Assembly (NCBI RefSeq): GCF_030867145.1
Contig: NC_134427.1
Location: 19,429,001-19,493,000, forward strand
Length of the DNA stretch: 64,000 nt
Source of the DNA: Opisthocomus hoazin
Taxonomy: Eukaryota; Chordata; Aves; Opisthocomiformes; Opisthocomidae
Reading direction: 5' to 3'
The notes under the pieces were generated by a model. It was given only the letters and a program-made list of their open reading frames with translations. It did not search any database and had not been told where the DNA came from. Positions 1 to 12,489 of this stretch are shown here, in pieces. A program made the translations under genes and the position numbers. Positions within the stretch are counted from its first letter, which is position 1. Each line of letters begins with the position of its first letter.

Positions 1-1616
1 GCTCCTTGTCCCGGGGAGATAACGCAGCCGGCGGTATCTGCCTGTGCCCAGGCGCAGGGCTGCTCCACCAACACCCGGCAGCTCTAAGGTGGAGGAGCTC
101 TGCGTCCCGGCGCTATCAGTCATGCACGCCAGAGGCTTTGCAGCCTCCATTCTTGGTATTTTTACCACTTTTTACCTTCTGAAGCAGGCAGACAGCCTGT
201 TGACGCAGGCTGTTTTCGCCCTGTGGCACAGGGACTTCTGCGGTCGTGCGACTGTTCCCCAGACGCCCCGTGGAGAGTGATGCTCCCGGGCGGGGGCACG
301 GCGATACCCATCGCCCCAGGAACACGGCGCCCGTCGCTGCTGATCTTGGGCTGATGTTAGTCCATCGCCCCCCTCTCCTAGCCCGTGACCCACTGCCTGT
401 TGGGTGTCAGCCATCGACCGGCCCCAGCCCAGCGGCGAGCGGCACAGCCCGACCTATGGTGCCCGAGATAACCCCCCATCCCCGGCTGCCCGCAGCCTCT
501 GCAGCCCCCCCACAGCCCTGCAGCCTTCCCAGCCGCCATCTGGATGGGAAAGCGATGCCGTTTCCTCAGCCAGCTTGCTGTTTCAATTCACAGGTGACCT
601 TGTGCCCGCTGCTCTCGAGTGGGGTTTTGCTGCTCTCCCCCACACAGGGGCCCCATGGCTTTCCTAGGGGAGAAAGAGGGGACTTGGGGACCAAGACACT
701 CTGTCGTCTGGGCCAAATCGGTCGGAGCTTTCCATCACCTTCTCCGGCACATCTTCTGCCGGCCGCAGGGACACCTGCAGACGAGGATTCTCCCTTGCAC
801 AGCACCACAGAGCCTGGTTCCTTTCAGTGCCTACGAGAGCATTGCCCTGTAATACCGGCCCCACCGCTGCGTGAGGAGCAGAAACTTCATCCATCAGTAA
901 GCAAGTGTGTGCGCTTGCGTGTGAAATCACACACTTCTATTCAGCAGATAAAAACGCTGTCAGAAGTGGGAAAGCATTTGGAGCTGCCAGCACTCACTTT
1001 CCATTTTCGCTGACTGATTTTACAGACAGAAGGAGAACTCTTGCAAAAACAGGACTGCAACTGTGACGTGACGTTTAAGGGCGTGGGGCTGGAGAGACCA
1101 GTAGTAAGAGGTGATGGTGCTTAACAGGCGCCATGGTGTAACCGGAGGAAACAGCAAGTGGCTTTTCAGCACAAAAACGCCTGTCATTGCCTGCAAACTC
1201 CTTCAGCCTGCACAACTTTAGCACTTCAAAATAAAACAGTGGCCAAAGCAACCGATAATAATGCAAGAGCCAATCCGTAACTGTCCAGAGTTGAGAGGTA
1301 AAGTAATAACTTCACAAACAGCTAATGAAAGCTTTACTTTTAACTTACTGCAACTAAAGGTAAAACAAATCCATGCTTGCTAAGAATGAGACGTGTGCCA
1401 TGGGCTTGTGTTGTTAACATGTACATATTTCACATTTTGGAAATGTGCATAAAAATCAGCCATGGGTCTTTCAGCAGCCCGAGCAACCGTGTGCCCTCTG
1501 CCCACGGAGCCCGGGAGCTGCCCTGTGCCCCACGACGTGACCGCCTGGCAGGAAGGAACAGAGGTGACGGAAGAAGCATTGCTCTGTAACCCCTTAAAAA
1601 CACCTTACAGAGGAGT
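1..1616. other. Intergenic, GC-rich, no recognised gene
   Basis: GC-rich and moderately repetitive sequence. The longest open frame here (246-1013, +) is proline/serine-rich, has no recognisable domain and no splice context, and looks like a by-product of base composition. I see no CR1 or LTR in this stretch. Confidence 0.5.
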
Positions 1617-1872
1617 AATCATAGAATCACAGAAACATCAAGGTTGGAAAAGACCTCTAATATCATCAAGACCAACCGTCAACCCATCCCCACCGTGCCT
1701 GCTAAACCATGTCCTGAAGTGCCACATCTACATGGTTTTTGAACACCCCCAGGGATGGTGACTCCACCACTGCCCTGGACAGCCTGTTCCAATGCCTGAC
1801 CACTCTCTCAGTAAAGAAACTTTTCCTAATATCCAATCTAAACCTCCCCAGATGCAATTCGAGGCCATGGAG
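1617..1872 (-). mobile_element. CR1 LINE 3' fragment
   Basis: Read on the minus strand this ends in the CR1-type octamer tail (on the plus strand it starts ATAGAATCACAG). It contains the usual 3' CR1 block in which a lone group of residues reads like [22 protein letters not shown]. It is diverged and 5'-truncated, so an old insertion. Confidence 0.85.
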
Positions 1873-2700
1873 TAAACAGCTCCTCTCTCCCCTGAGCCGG
1901 CCCTGAAGCCTTGCCGTCGCCAGCTGTGTAATTATTTTGTTGTTGCTCTCCTTGGCTTCTCTCCAGTGCAATCAAAAGCAGGACCCAGCTTCTGGAGCCC
2001 GGCCCTGCCCAACGCCGTTATCGCCAGGCCGGGTGACAGCGCACGCTTTCCAGTGACCTCAGCTCCCCCCCAGCACGCAGACACACGACAACACCCCTCT
2101 GGTCTGCGCAGCCACACACCCCAAGCAGCCTCCGCTCCTCCCCCTCAGCAGGGACCCCCCAGAGAAACCCAGAGGGGTTTGTGCAGGTTGTTTGCTTTTC
2201 TTCTTCCTCCCAGGCAGTGGAGTGGATCAGCTCCGTAGCGATGCTAGTTACTGAAACCAGCTATTTCACTGCTGGTATTTTGTACACCAGTTCGGATCTC
2301 TGGGATGACGACGGCTTGTGTGAAGAGAAGGAAAGAGCCCGGGGAGGAATGTAGCACTGTCTGCTTGGCCAGCTTTCTAAAAATACCGTGCACGGCTCTG
2401 TCATCCGGACAGTGGGCACGGCAGCTGCTCCTGTCCCTGCCGGGCTGATGGGACCTGGTTTTCAGCTGGTTTTCCTGTAAGGTCAACTCCGTCCCTCCCT
2501 TCCCCAGTAATTCTTGAGCCCCGTGCCCACCTTACTCTCAAAGGAGTGAATGTCTGGAAAATATTAAGGTCTTGCAAATTTTGTGAGAACAGGTAATCAG
2601 GCTGAGAAAACAGAGAGGCAATAAGAGGAATTAAACCCTGGGAAAAAACCTTAATGGGAGTCTGTGCCTTATGAGACACCAGAAAATCCACTCTTTAGTC
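1873..2700. other. Intergenic, nothing recognised
   Basis: No domain, RNA gene or clear repeat is visible. Several short open frames exist on both strands but none has recognisable content. Confidence 0.4.
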
Positions 2701-2800
2701 AAGGTTTCTCTCTCATGTGGATTCGTTGATGTTTAATGAAGCGTGAAGTCCCATTAAAGCTTTTCCTGTGGTTAGGACATTCACCATGTGTGGCTTCTCT
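2701..2800 (-). pseudogene. Relic of a C2H2 zinc-finger gene (one finger)
   Basis: Translated on the minus strand, this reads as one C2H2 finger and its linkers: a first Cys (codon at 2777-2779), then CPNH where a finger normally has CxxC, KSF, and the H-x3-H pair as HQRIH (codons 2717-2731), followed by an H/C-link-like MREKP where TGEKP is expected. The second zinc-binding Cys is replaced by His. No neighbouring fingers are readable on either side, so this is most likely a decayed fragment of a KRAB-type or other poly-finger gene. What is seen is the motif; the origin is inference. Confidence 0.6.
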
Positions 2801-3000
2801 TATGTCTTAGAAGCAACAGAGTTGTGCTGCAGCCTTGGGGAACTCAGTCTGTCGGTCCCCAGGCACAGACCCATAGAAAGTTATTTGCTGGCTTATTTTA
2901 GTTCTGCGGCACATGGGGCTGCTTGTCAGATCCAGCATTTTCCAATAAAAAAAAACAAAAAGAGGAGAGGGAAAGGCAGGCTGCGTACAGTGGGAGCCAT

Positions 3001-3135
3001 CCTGTCCCATGCCATGCCATGTCATGCCATCCTATCCCATCCCACTCCATCCCATCCCGTCCCACTCCATCCCATCCCATCTCTTCCCATCCCATCCCAT
3101 CCCATCCCATCCCATCCCATCCCACCCCATCCCAC
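3001..3135. repeat. CCATC/ATCCC pentanucleotide microsatellite
   Basis: About 25 tandem copies of a 5-bp CCATC unit. The first third has variant units (CCATG, CTATC, CCACT) and the 3' half is nearly perfect. It creates spurious open frames on both strands. Confidence 0.95.
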
Positions 3136-4265
3136 AGCACCAGCTCAGGCTCCTTCCCACACCATGACCAGCCCCTCAGCTGTCTATAGGTATTCTCAGC
3201 TACCTCCATGAACACCCCGGTTTTGGTTAAATTCTTAGTGTTGCCAGCATCTTGACTGGCTTTGGTTTAGCTTGTATAAAAAAATTAGTCTGGCATAGAA
3301 AAAAATCAATCTCCTGGATGATTTGGAATCCACTGTGCTTCAACGGCATTGACTTCGTGCTTGTTCCATCAGCAATGACAGGTAATGCAAATAAGCATTT
3401 TGATTTCAAAACACTTGTAACTCTTTACAGTTTGCATCTACTTCCATTTCTCCCTTTCAGGATCAGCTTTTCAGAGTTTTGTGGGCAGCTAGTAATGCAG
3501 TGAGATGCCTCGAGGGCATTTTACAAGTGCCTTAGCTCTTTTGTCCATGTCTTTATCTTCTTAAAGTCTAGATAAAAGGTATGTGCTGGTTTGCCCTTAT
3601 CTTCTGTTTCGCTGACACACACAAGGAATTCTATGTGTTTTGAGATGGAAGATTGTCCTTTATAGATTTCTGCAACTTTGCCTCTATTAATTCGTGCTTA
3701 GCCAAATGTCTCATGTTTATCATCTGTTTTTGTTCCCATTCATTTATTCGGTACGAAACTAATGCCCACTGGGCTGTAATTTCCAGGACTGCTTTACGCT
3801 GATTTTAATACAAGATTGCTTTTCATTGGCAGTGTTACATGTTTTCAGATGCTGTGCTGCTGGCTCCTTCCTCCGTTGCCATGGCACAGCCCAGTCAGCA
3901 CCCCAGGCCCAAATCCTGCTTCCCAAAACCAGGTACACTCCTCTTCCTTGGGAGGGATGGAAACATCGTGGATCCTCTTCAGTCCACAATTTGTATGATT
4001 TTATTAGGCTGATGATTTTAGCTTTCTTGGTTCTCCAGGGTTATTGAGTCTGTGGTTAAAATGATCTGCGTTGGAGCAGGGAACGGCTCTCCTACTCCTG
4101 ACCAAGGGTCCTCCAAGCTTCAGACCTTACCTCTAAGCATAGCTGGAAAGCAAAGACGTGCCCATAATGCTGATATCACTGGTCAAAATAAAAATCCTCC
4201 ATCTACAGATTGCTTCAAAACATAAATTGCATTTCTGCCCCTTTTTCTCCTGGTCTGAGGGGCAA
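3136..4265. other. Intergenic, AT-rich, nothing recognised
   Basis: Ordinary AT-rich sequence with short T and A runs. No coding, RNA or repeat signature is recognised. Confidence 0.4.
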
Positions 4266-4732
4266 CATAGAATCACAGAGTCACAGAATGGGTTGGGTTG
4301 GAAGGGACCTTTAAAGGCCACCTAGTCCAACCCCCCTGCAATGAGCAGGGACATCTTCAACCAGACCAGGTTGCTCAGAGCCCCGTCCAACCTGGCCTTG
4401 AATGTTTCCAGGGATGGGGCAGCGACCACCTCTCTGGGCAACCTGGGCCAGGGTTTCACCACCCTCACAGTAATGAATTTCTTCCTTAAAGCCAGTCTAA
4501 ATCTATCCTCTTGAAGTTTAAAACCACTACCCCTTGTCCTATTGCTACAGGCCCTGCTAAAATGTTTGTCCTCATCTTGCTTATAAGCCCCCTTTTAGTA
4601 CTGAAAGGACGCAACAAGTTCTCCCCGGAGCCTTCTCTTCCCCAGGCTGAACAGCCTCAGCTCTCCCAGCCTTTCCTCACAGCAGAGGGGTTCCAGCCCT
4701 TGGATCACTGTTGTTGGTCCCAGCCTTTCTGA
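4266..4732 (-). mobile_element. CR1 LINE 3' fragment
   Basis: The minus-strand CR1 3' end starts at the octamer tail (plus-strand AGAATCACAGAGTCACAG). It runs through the conserved 3' block (GGGTTGGAAGGGACC on the plus strand, and the cluster encoding the C-terminal end of the CR1 protein) to about 4732. It is longer than the copies at 1617 and 9037 and contains several small indels. Confidence 0.9.
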
Positions 4733-7700
4733 TGCTTTTCTCTTCTCACATGTTCCCTCTCAGGCTTCCTGGCCAGGTCAGCACTGTACTCGGCTCAGCA
4801 GCAATTCCGCGTTCGTCTTGTGCCACATCGCAGGCTGTAAGTCCAAGATTCATTCCAGCTTCCTCACCTGATGAGTAAAAAAAAGGATGGGGAGGCTGTC
4901 GCCCCTCGCCCCCTCCACCGGCCCCACACAGATTCCTCTGCTCTGAAAATGGGGCTTCTTCAAACCAGCGGTGCTCAGCTCGCCGCGGGCGGCCGGCAGT
5001 GATTCACAGCCCACGACAAGCCAGGCTCCGCTCTCCTGCTTGGAGAGGTTTCCAGAACATCCCTGGTTAGGATCAGCCAACTCAGCACCAGGCGCACGGC
5101 GGCAGCACCTGCACGACACCCTTGTCTCGACGCCCCGAAGAGCCTCTCGCAGCGAGACCCCCGGGAATGAGCGCCGCGGTGATGGAAACAGGATGGGTTC
5201 ATACACTGGTCAGCTGCCAGCCCAAGCCCTTGGGGACGTTGGGAGCAGGGCTAGCCATGCCGTTTTCTCAGCTGACATCGACGTTTCGTTAGGCATCTGC
5301 TAATGCCGGCAGCGACTGTCCACATCCAAACTGCTGATGGGTACACACGCACACACACATACGGGGTTCTGGCAAATGAGCAAGGCTTGTCCTGGGACAC
5401 TTCCGAAGCCAAAACAGAGCTCTGCCCCTCGCCTTGAACCAAGCCCAAACTTCAGATCCTGAATTTGCATGAGGTTCCTCAGCCAGCTCCTGCTTTTCAG
5501 AGCCCACGAGCCCTTATTGAATTCATAATGCAACAGACCAAACCGGAACAGGCTAAGGTAATTATATTACACTGACTACATCACCTTGCAGTATTTATTT
5601 TGATTTATCTTTTAAAAAACATTGATTTGTAACGTCAAGGGGAAAAGTCAAAGAAAGGGGACTTTCATGAACCTCAGTTAAACGCTCAGCAGTAAGAATC
5701 AGAACAGATTCTTCACCAAACAGAAACTCTTTTATGGGGAAGTATTTCAGGAATAATACAGAAATCTTCTCATACATGTCATTATTGACAGCGATACACC
5801 TGCGGGGAACATAGTTAGCCTAAGGGCAGGGACGGCAGCCAGCTGCTCAAGGCGGAGGTTGCAGGGCCCCTGCCTTTCTGCCTCCCAGCACTTGAGCAAT
5901 GGTGGCACAACTCCAGATTGTTTTTTCCTTCCCCTTCTTTCTTTTCCTCTTTCTTTTCTCCCTTCTATGTACGAAGTCAGCAATTTCAAAGTTCAAGCTC
6001 TACCAGCAGAAGTTGGAGAGGACTCAGTGTCCAAGGGCTCCCGGCGCCGAGCCCTGCCCCGGGCCATTGCTCCTCAGCGGGAGCTGGGGGGAAGGAAGGA
6101 CAGAGGAAGCGTGACTTACCCTCATGTGACAGGAGATGAGAAAACCGACCAGTGGTTTTTACCACTCAGACACGCTGGAGCACAAATTTCACGCCTGTGG
6201 GGCACTTGGAACAGGGGCTGAAACGCCCCAGGGCTTGTGTCCGATTTCACGCATCCTGTGGGCTACAAAACCAGCCCCAAAGCAAACCCGATCGCAGCTC
6301 GGGGTCTCTTGGTGGTCCCAGAGGAAAGGGCTTTACCTGGGATGGAAACAGGGTCAGCCTAGCAGGGCTGACGGCGTTCACAGCCCTCGCACTGCACCCC
6401 TGCGCAGAGCCAAATGTCCACGGAGCAGGGGCCGTGCCGGGGTGCGGAAGCGGGCTGGGGCGGCAAGCGTAGATAAAGTTCATTAAATATTTTTACTGCA
6501 GCATTTTTTGTTTCTTACTTGTTCCTTACGATGCATAACATCAATCACAAAGCTTCTCGGAAAAACAAATGGCCCATTTTTTGTGTTAAGCACAATACCT
6601 GGGTAAGCCGCTCTAGGTACAGGTTTTTTTCTAACAGTAATTTACCTCCAACCAATTTCTCTCTTGGCATTTGCAAGCCAGATTTGTTTGCCACTCTGCA
6701 CACTTCAGAAACTTTACTGATGTTAGTGAAACATAAAGGCAAGTGGATCTGTGCGAGATTCACACAAAAAAGGCAAGCTCCATTAAAAAAATGATCCTTT
6801 ATGGTTTGCTCTCCCAGTAAATTTTTCTCTTTCCCCCGTCTCTTTCGCAGCTCCTCTCTGTACGTCACTTCTGTCCTTCCACACACACACAGTGAGACAC
6901 GAACTTCACTCCTCAGCGCTCGTCTTCCTTTGCATCTTCACTTTTTTCCTTGTTTCATTGTTTTCACACTACATTTTTCTATTAAATTGCTGCTTACTCA
7001 GGCCTGTCTCTCCCTGGAATTCTCTCTGCTCCTGCACTAAAACTCTGACTCAGACGTCGCGCCGAGGCTGAGTTTCAGCCAGGCAATCTCCAACAACAGA
7101 CTCATGGTCTGATTTTTTTGTATTTTGCAGTTGTGCAGGGTTTGGACGAATTCAGCCGTAGAGAGTCCCAGCTCCGGAGCTATACTTCTTATCCACATTT
7201 TATAACTCAGAAGGAAATGAAGATCTTTAAAAGAGACTGGCAGAGTATGGTACCTGTAAATCCAAGCTGGACAACAGTGTGGGTTAGTTTTTTTTTTCCT
7301 CTCATGTCTCTGCTGAGATAAGAATTAGCATTGAAACTCATTCTGGTTTTAGGCTTTTTAGACGACGCTCACGTCTCATTTCTCTCCCAGAAACCTTCGC
7401 ATCCAGTTGCCCACTTCAACCACATCTGACAGTAGTAAAGATCCCCAGGACACTCTGCTTTGGCAAAATTCATGGAAAAGAGGGAGCCAGGCGGAAAGGA
7501 CACTCGGTTCCCCTGCAGAGAGCACGGCTGGGGCAGGGGTTCACCTCGTGTCGGGGACCGGGGCAGGAGTTCAGCCCTGAGCCCCTGTCACAGACCCCAG
7601 GAAACCCGGCTCTGCACTCCTTCCCGTGCGGGCAGCTGCGGAAGTCAGGCGTTTCTCAGGCACTTCAGTGTCCGAAACTGTGCGAGAAGCAGCTTCGTCA

Positions 7701-9036
7701 ACAGCTCGCCCTTCCGCGGAGACGCCTTACCATCCACCAGGAAAAGAGCTAACGGCAACAGTTCAATTCTCCCAGGTTTAAACTGGGATTGAAAAAGTCT
7801 CATTAAAATTAGAGCTTTAGAATTTTTAGGTAACAATCACAGTATTTATAAAAAAAAAAAAATTTAGTAGTGATTTCTGTCTCACCTCCCTCTAGCAGAA
7901 CAACAGCCACCAGTAAGGTAGGTTCTGCAATATTTTGGAATCAGTGCTGTTGAGCAGATGGTATTTATTGACAAACCTGCTGCTAAACTGTTTGCACTCC
8001 CAGGGCTGTAGGTGCAGCCAGCCTGAAGCACATTCGCTACTCGTTACTGAAATACTCATTTCCCTGGAAAGCCATCTGTGTCATTCAGTCATGGCAGCAG
8101 CCCAGAAACGTCCCATTCCCTCCGCTGCCACCACCACCCCAGCACTATATATACGCACCCATGCCTGGAATATGCTTCCCGTCTCCTTTCTGAAGCCCTC
8201 ATCCCCTGCCCTATGCTAAACGCAGGGCAGCAAGATGAATGAGACGTAAATTGCACACACAATTTCCTGTTTATCATCCTTAACAAATACAAACTGAAGT
8301 CCATAGGTGCAGGAGAGTGGCTAAGAGCAAGGCTTGCTAACAGAGCCACGTAAACTACATCCTACAATGTACTGCTTTCATGTGAAAGGGATGGAGAGAG
8401 AGACGGGCAAAGAGGTGCCGATGTGGCGTGGACACAAGGACTGCCAGCTGCCTCGTGCAAGGTGTGCTGTCGCCACGGCCACAGTGGTAGCAACCAGCAG
8501 ATGGGCTCGGACGGCGTCTGCAGAAACACACGAAGCCTCGGCTCGCTCTGCCGTGATGCTGGGGCGAGAGGAGGGAGAAGCCTCAGGCGTAAAAATGTTG
8601 ACACTTCCTTGCCCTCTTGGGACCAATGACACGTTTGGCACTGGGGAGCTGAGGGAGATGCGGGTAAGGTATCACTCCATCACTCTCTAGGAGCTATTTA
8701 CATACCTCTCAATTAAATTTCTATGCAACAATTTGTGTAGCTAATTCTGCATCTTTCATGGTGTCACAGGGAACCCTCCATAAACACATTTTTAGTTTAA
8801 GATGATGAATGCACCTTGCCACCCCAACCTAGGGGGTGGCAGCTTGTACTTCTTTGTCCTTATCTGATTCAAAAGGTCTAGAATTTCCCCCAGACACACT
8901 CTCTTACTCACAAAATAAAGTTCTGCATTGCATCAGGAATGTGGTTATGTCTCTTAAGGTGGATAGATGATGGCCCAGTTCGGCTTGTCACTGATTTCCT
9001 CTATACTGACAAGAATTCCTTTTTCTTCACTAACAG
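4733..9036. other. Intergenic, no recognised gene
   Basis: Mixed-composition sequence. It includes a short CA-rich run near 5345 and a pyrimidine-rich patch near 5918-5965. Many short open frames occur on both strands, but none shows a domain, a conserved family signature or plausible exon structure. Confidence 0.4.
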
Positions 9037-9255
9037 ATTCATAGAATCATAGAATCAGAAAATGGTTTGGGTTGGAACGGACCTTAAAGATCATCTCGTT
9101 CCAATCCCTCTGCCATGGGCAGGGACCCCTTCCACCAGACCAGGTTGCTCAAACCCCCGTCCAACCTGGCCTTGGACACTGCCAGGGAGGGGGTAGCCAC
9201 AGCTTCTCTGGGCAACCTGTGCCAGTGTTTCACCACCCTCACGGGGAAGAATTTC
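9037..9255 (-). mobile_element. CR1 LINE 3' fragment
   Basis: The plus strand opens with three octamer-like units (ATAGAATC repeats) and then GGTTTGGGTTGGAACGGACC, the conserved CR1 3' block in reverse orientation. It is truncated after about 220 bp. Confidence 0.88.
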
Positions 9256-9348
9256 TAATTCATAAGACCTCAGATGTCTCAATAGTCTCATACCTGCATA
9301 AGTCTTGAAAAACGTGAACAACACCAGATTGGCAATGGATATGAACGT

Positions 9349-9402
9349 AGAGTTTGCCCAGAGAGCTTGGGGAATCTCCTTCCTTGGAGACCTCCAGTGC
9401 TG
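9349..9402 (+). mobile_element. Possible short CR1 fragment in plus orientation
   Basis: The stretch reading GCCCAGAGAGCTTGGGGAAT and then a CTTGGAGACCTCC block resembles the CR1 3' region that encodes the [14 protein letters not shown] stretch. It lies about 100 bp from a minus-strand CR1 end, so it could be a separate insertion or a rearranged part. It is short and diverged. Confidence 0.4.
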
Positions 9403-10116
9403 TTCGGAACGAGATGGCCTGAATGCCAATAAAAAACTGAATTGTATTTCCTACCCTTTGGCTTTCAGGCTTTATGGGCTGTGCTTATTTTGTTGCATTA
9501 GCCTGGGCAGACGTCGGTGCTGAAGGGCATGACGTACAGCCATCCACACTGTGCACAGGACGGCTCAAACCTGGAGCAAGTCAATGCGCTGACTGAAGAG
9601 GGACATTTGACCTCACATTTGGGCCTGACTAGCACATTGAGTGAAAATGGGAAACACTCAACTCAGACACTTCTATGCAAAATTTAGGCTTCCTGAAACA
9701 GGATTAAATAAGAGAGTCCCTGCTGGGGGTGGAGGTAGCACAGAATAGCTGCTGTGCTTCAGCTCACACCCTCACTTGTTGTGAAACAACTTCCCTGTTT
9801 AGACAAGCCCTAAGAGACATAGACATTTGTAATGCCTATTTAATCTTTCCATCTCTTGTTTTCTTACTGTTTCAATGTTTCCTCGGGCTTTGAAGATTCA
9901 AAATAATTTTCTCCCAGAAACTACAAATCTTAAGGCAAAAATCAAGCAGCTAGAAATTGCCTGCTGCCAGTCAGACTAAAGAGTTTGTAACTTTTTCCAG
10001 CACAGGAAATGTTCAATATTTCAATAGCGGTGACCATGCTGTAATGCATTTATTCCCTTAGGGTTACAGAAATCCTTCATTCACAACATTACCTACCCTG
10101 GACTGTAGGACCGCTA
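9403..10116. other. Intergenic, nothing recognised
   Basis: No recognisable coding or repeat content. Confidence 0.4.
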
Positions 10117-11002
10117 ATCACAGAATCACAGAATGTTCGGGGTTGGAAGGGACCTCTGTGGGTCACCCAGCCCAACCCCCTGCCCAAGCAGGGTCACCCA
10201 GAGCAGGCTGCACAGCACCGCGTCCAGGCGGGGTTTGAATATCTCCAGAGAAGGAGACTCCACAGCCTCCCTGGGCAGCCTGGGCCAGGGCTCCGTCACC
10301 CTCAGAGTGAAGAAGTTCTTCCTCGGGTTCAGCTGGAACTTCCTCTGCTTCAGTTTGTGCCCGTTGCCCCTTGTCCTGTTGCTGGGCACCACTGAAAAGA
10401 GTTTGGCCCCATCCTCCTGACACCCACCCTTCAGCATTTCTAAGGTCCCCTCTCAGCCTTCTCTTCTTCAGGTTGAACAAGCCCAGCTCCCTCAGCCTCT
10501 CCTCGTAGGAGAGATGCTCCAGTCCCCTCATCATCCTCATAGCCCTCCGCCGGACTCTTTCCAGTAGCTCCTCATCTTTCTTGAAGTGGGGAGCCCAGAA
10601 CTGGACACAGTACTCCAGATGGGGCCTCACTAGGGCAGTGTAGAGGGGAAGGAGAACCTCCCTCGACCTGCTGGCCACACTCCTCCTAATGCATCCCAGG
10701 ATCCCGTCGGCCTTCTTGGCAGCCAGGGCACACTGCTGGCTCATGGTCAACCTGTCATCCACCAGCACACCCAGGTCCCTCTCCACTGAGCTGCTCTGCA
10801 GCAGGTCTGCCCCAAGCCTGTACTGATGCATGGGGTTGTTTCTCCCCAGGTGCAGGACGCTGCACTTGCCCGTGTTGAACTTCATCAGGTTCCTCTCTGC
10901 CCAACTCTCCAGCCTATCCAGGTCACGCTGAATGGCAGCACAACCTGTCGGTGTATCTACCACACCTCCCAGTTTTGTGTCATCAGAAAACTTGCTGAGG
11001 GT
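10117..11002 (-). mobile_element. CR1 LINE with 3' part of the ORF2 reverse transcriptase
   Basis: This is the longest CR1 copy in the window. Its 3' end is at the tandem octamer near 10117-10134. A minus-strand frame stays open for 266 codons (10163-10963). Upstream, at about 10980-11000, the reverse-transcriptase catalytic motif reads FSDD (normally FADD) followed by TKLGG. Downstream come the post-catalytic RT segments, including [13 protein letters not shown]. The element is 5'-truncated almost exactly at the catalytic motif, so it cannot be active. The open frame suggests a relatively young copy compared with the others here. Confidence 0.95.
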
Positions 11003-11106
11003 AAATACTTGTGCAATGCATTGTGCTTTTCAATGGTATCGGAAGATAGACAACTCTGCTTGGGAGCCGTCCCTGATTGCCTTTGTTGTTCTGTTTAAAC
11101 CTATAT

Positions 11107-11681
11107 TGGGTCTGGATGGGATGGAGGTAGCTTTCCCCGTAGCAGCCCTCCCAGTGCCGTGCTGTGTACCGGTAGCTAGCAAGGTGTTGGCAATTCCCCA
11201 GGGTTTGGGCTGCTGCTGGGCAGTGCCCCACAGCATCAGGGCTGTCTCACCAGCATTCCGCCCTCACCAGTGGGCTGGCGTGGGCGAGCTCCTGGGAGGG
11301 GACACAGCCAGGACAGCTGACCCAAACTGACCAGAGGGATATCCCATATCGTATGATGTCTGCTCAGCAACAAAAGCCAAGAGAAAGGAGGAGGAGGGGA
11401 GCATTCATTATTACATTTGTCTTTCGGAGCAACTGCTACACATACTGAAGCCCTGCTTCGTGGGAAGTGGCTGGACATCGCCTGCTGCTGGGAAATAGAG
11501 AATAATCTTTTGTTTTCCTTTGCTTCCATGCACACCTTTGCTTTTGCTTTATTAAACTGCCCATATCTCGACCCACGAGTTTTTTTCCTTCTTCTTTTCT
11601 CCTCCGACATCCTTCTGAGGAGAGGAGTTTACAGCAAGGCTTGGTGGGCACCTGGTGTCCAGCCAAGGTCAACCCACGACA
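11107..11681 (+). repeat. Endogenous retrovirus LTR (5' copy)
   Basis: The LTR starts at TGGGTCTGG and ends in CGACA. It is about 575 bp and matches a second copy at 14239-14813 along its whole length, at roughly 90% identity by eye. ATTAAA at 11551-11556 is a candidate poly(A) signal. A tRNA primer-binding site follows 8 bp downstream, which fixes this as the upstream LTR in plus orientation. Confidence 0.88.
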
Positions 11682-11689
11682 GTCATTCT

Positions 11690-11707
11690 TGGCACCCAAT
11701 GTGGGGC
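11690..11707 (+). other. Retroviral primer-binding site, tRNA-Lys(1,2) type
   Basis: The 18-mer TGGCACCCAATGTGGGGC differs at two positions from the lysine-1,2 primer-binding site used by some betaretroviruses and by foamy viruses. Both differences are at CpG-type positions (CG to CA or TG), as expected for methylation decay of an old insertion. Confidence 0.75.
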
Positions 11708-11775
11708 CCAAGAAAATAGCAGTTTTGTATTATATGCGCTATATTTACAGTAGTTGTTAAGTTGCAAGCTTCTGT

Positions 11776-12489
11776 GTGGTTCACAGAGTTTGTTGGCTGC
11801 ACTACTTTTCTCTTTATTCTGCTGAGCTCGGGAATGAGCTCGACTGGGTGGAACCCAACCACCCAGGAATCCTGGAAGTGATCATGGACTGTCCAGAAGG
11901 CAGAGACTTTGGAGCATTGCCTGAGGAGGTGGCTTGTGCCCAAAAGGAACCGCCATATAATGAGTTATCAGAATATGAGAGGCGTTATGCTTTGTTTACT
12001 GACGGATCCTGTCATGTTGTAGGAAACCATCGGAAGTGGAAAGCTGCTGTGTGGAGTCCCACATGACAAGTCATTGAAGCCACTGAAGGAGAAGGTGAGT
12101 CAAATCAGTTTGCAGAATCAAAAGCCATCCAACTAGCCCTAGAGAATGCTGAACAAGAGAAGTGGCCAGTTCTCTATCTCTATACTGACTCCTGGATGGT
12201 GGCTAACACCCTATGGGAGTGGCTACAGCAGTGGAAGAAGACCAATGGACAGCTCAGGGTTAAATCCATCTGGGCTGCTGCATTGTGTCGGGACAGTACT
12301 GCCCAGGCAGAAAACATCATTCTAAAGGGACGTCATGCAGATGCTCACACACCCAAAAGCCGTGCCACTGAAGAACATGGATACAATGAACAGGCAGACA
12401 AGGCTGCCAAAACTGAAGTAGCTCAGGTGGACCTGAACTGGGAGCGTAAGGGTGAGCTATTTCTAGCTCGATGGGGCCACAAAACATGA
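11776..12489 (+). pseudogene. Endogenous retrovirus pol remnant: RNase H domain
   Basis: A single reading frame, broken by one in-frame stop (12064-12066), encodes an RNase H domain. All four catalytic acidic residues can be read: Asp codon 12001-12003 (in TDGSC), Glu 12115-12117, Asp 12187-12189 (in YTDSW) and Asp 12397-12399 (in QADKA). The frame then meets a stop at 12487-12489, after which integrase continues in the same frame. The region from the primer-binding site to here is far too short for gag, protease and the RT core, so these were deleted. This is an old non-functional copy and is described only as a relic. Confidence 0.85.

Noticed and set aside
246-1013. 255-codon open frame on the plus strand
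   Set aside because: Pro/Ser-rich composition of GC-rich DNA, no domain, no start context or splice partners.
2898-3215. Open frames across the CCATC microsatellite
   Set aside because: The translated sequence is only the repeat unit (WDGMG or SHPIP strings).
10163-10963. 266-codon minus-strand frame as a host gene
   Set aside because: It is the C-terminal part of the CR1 reverse transcriptase.
12196-12489. 97-codon frame as a separate gene
   Set aside because: It is the second half of the retroviral RNase H after an in-frame stop.
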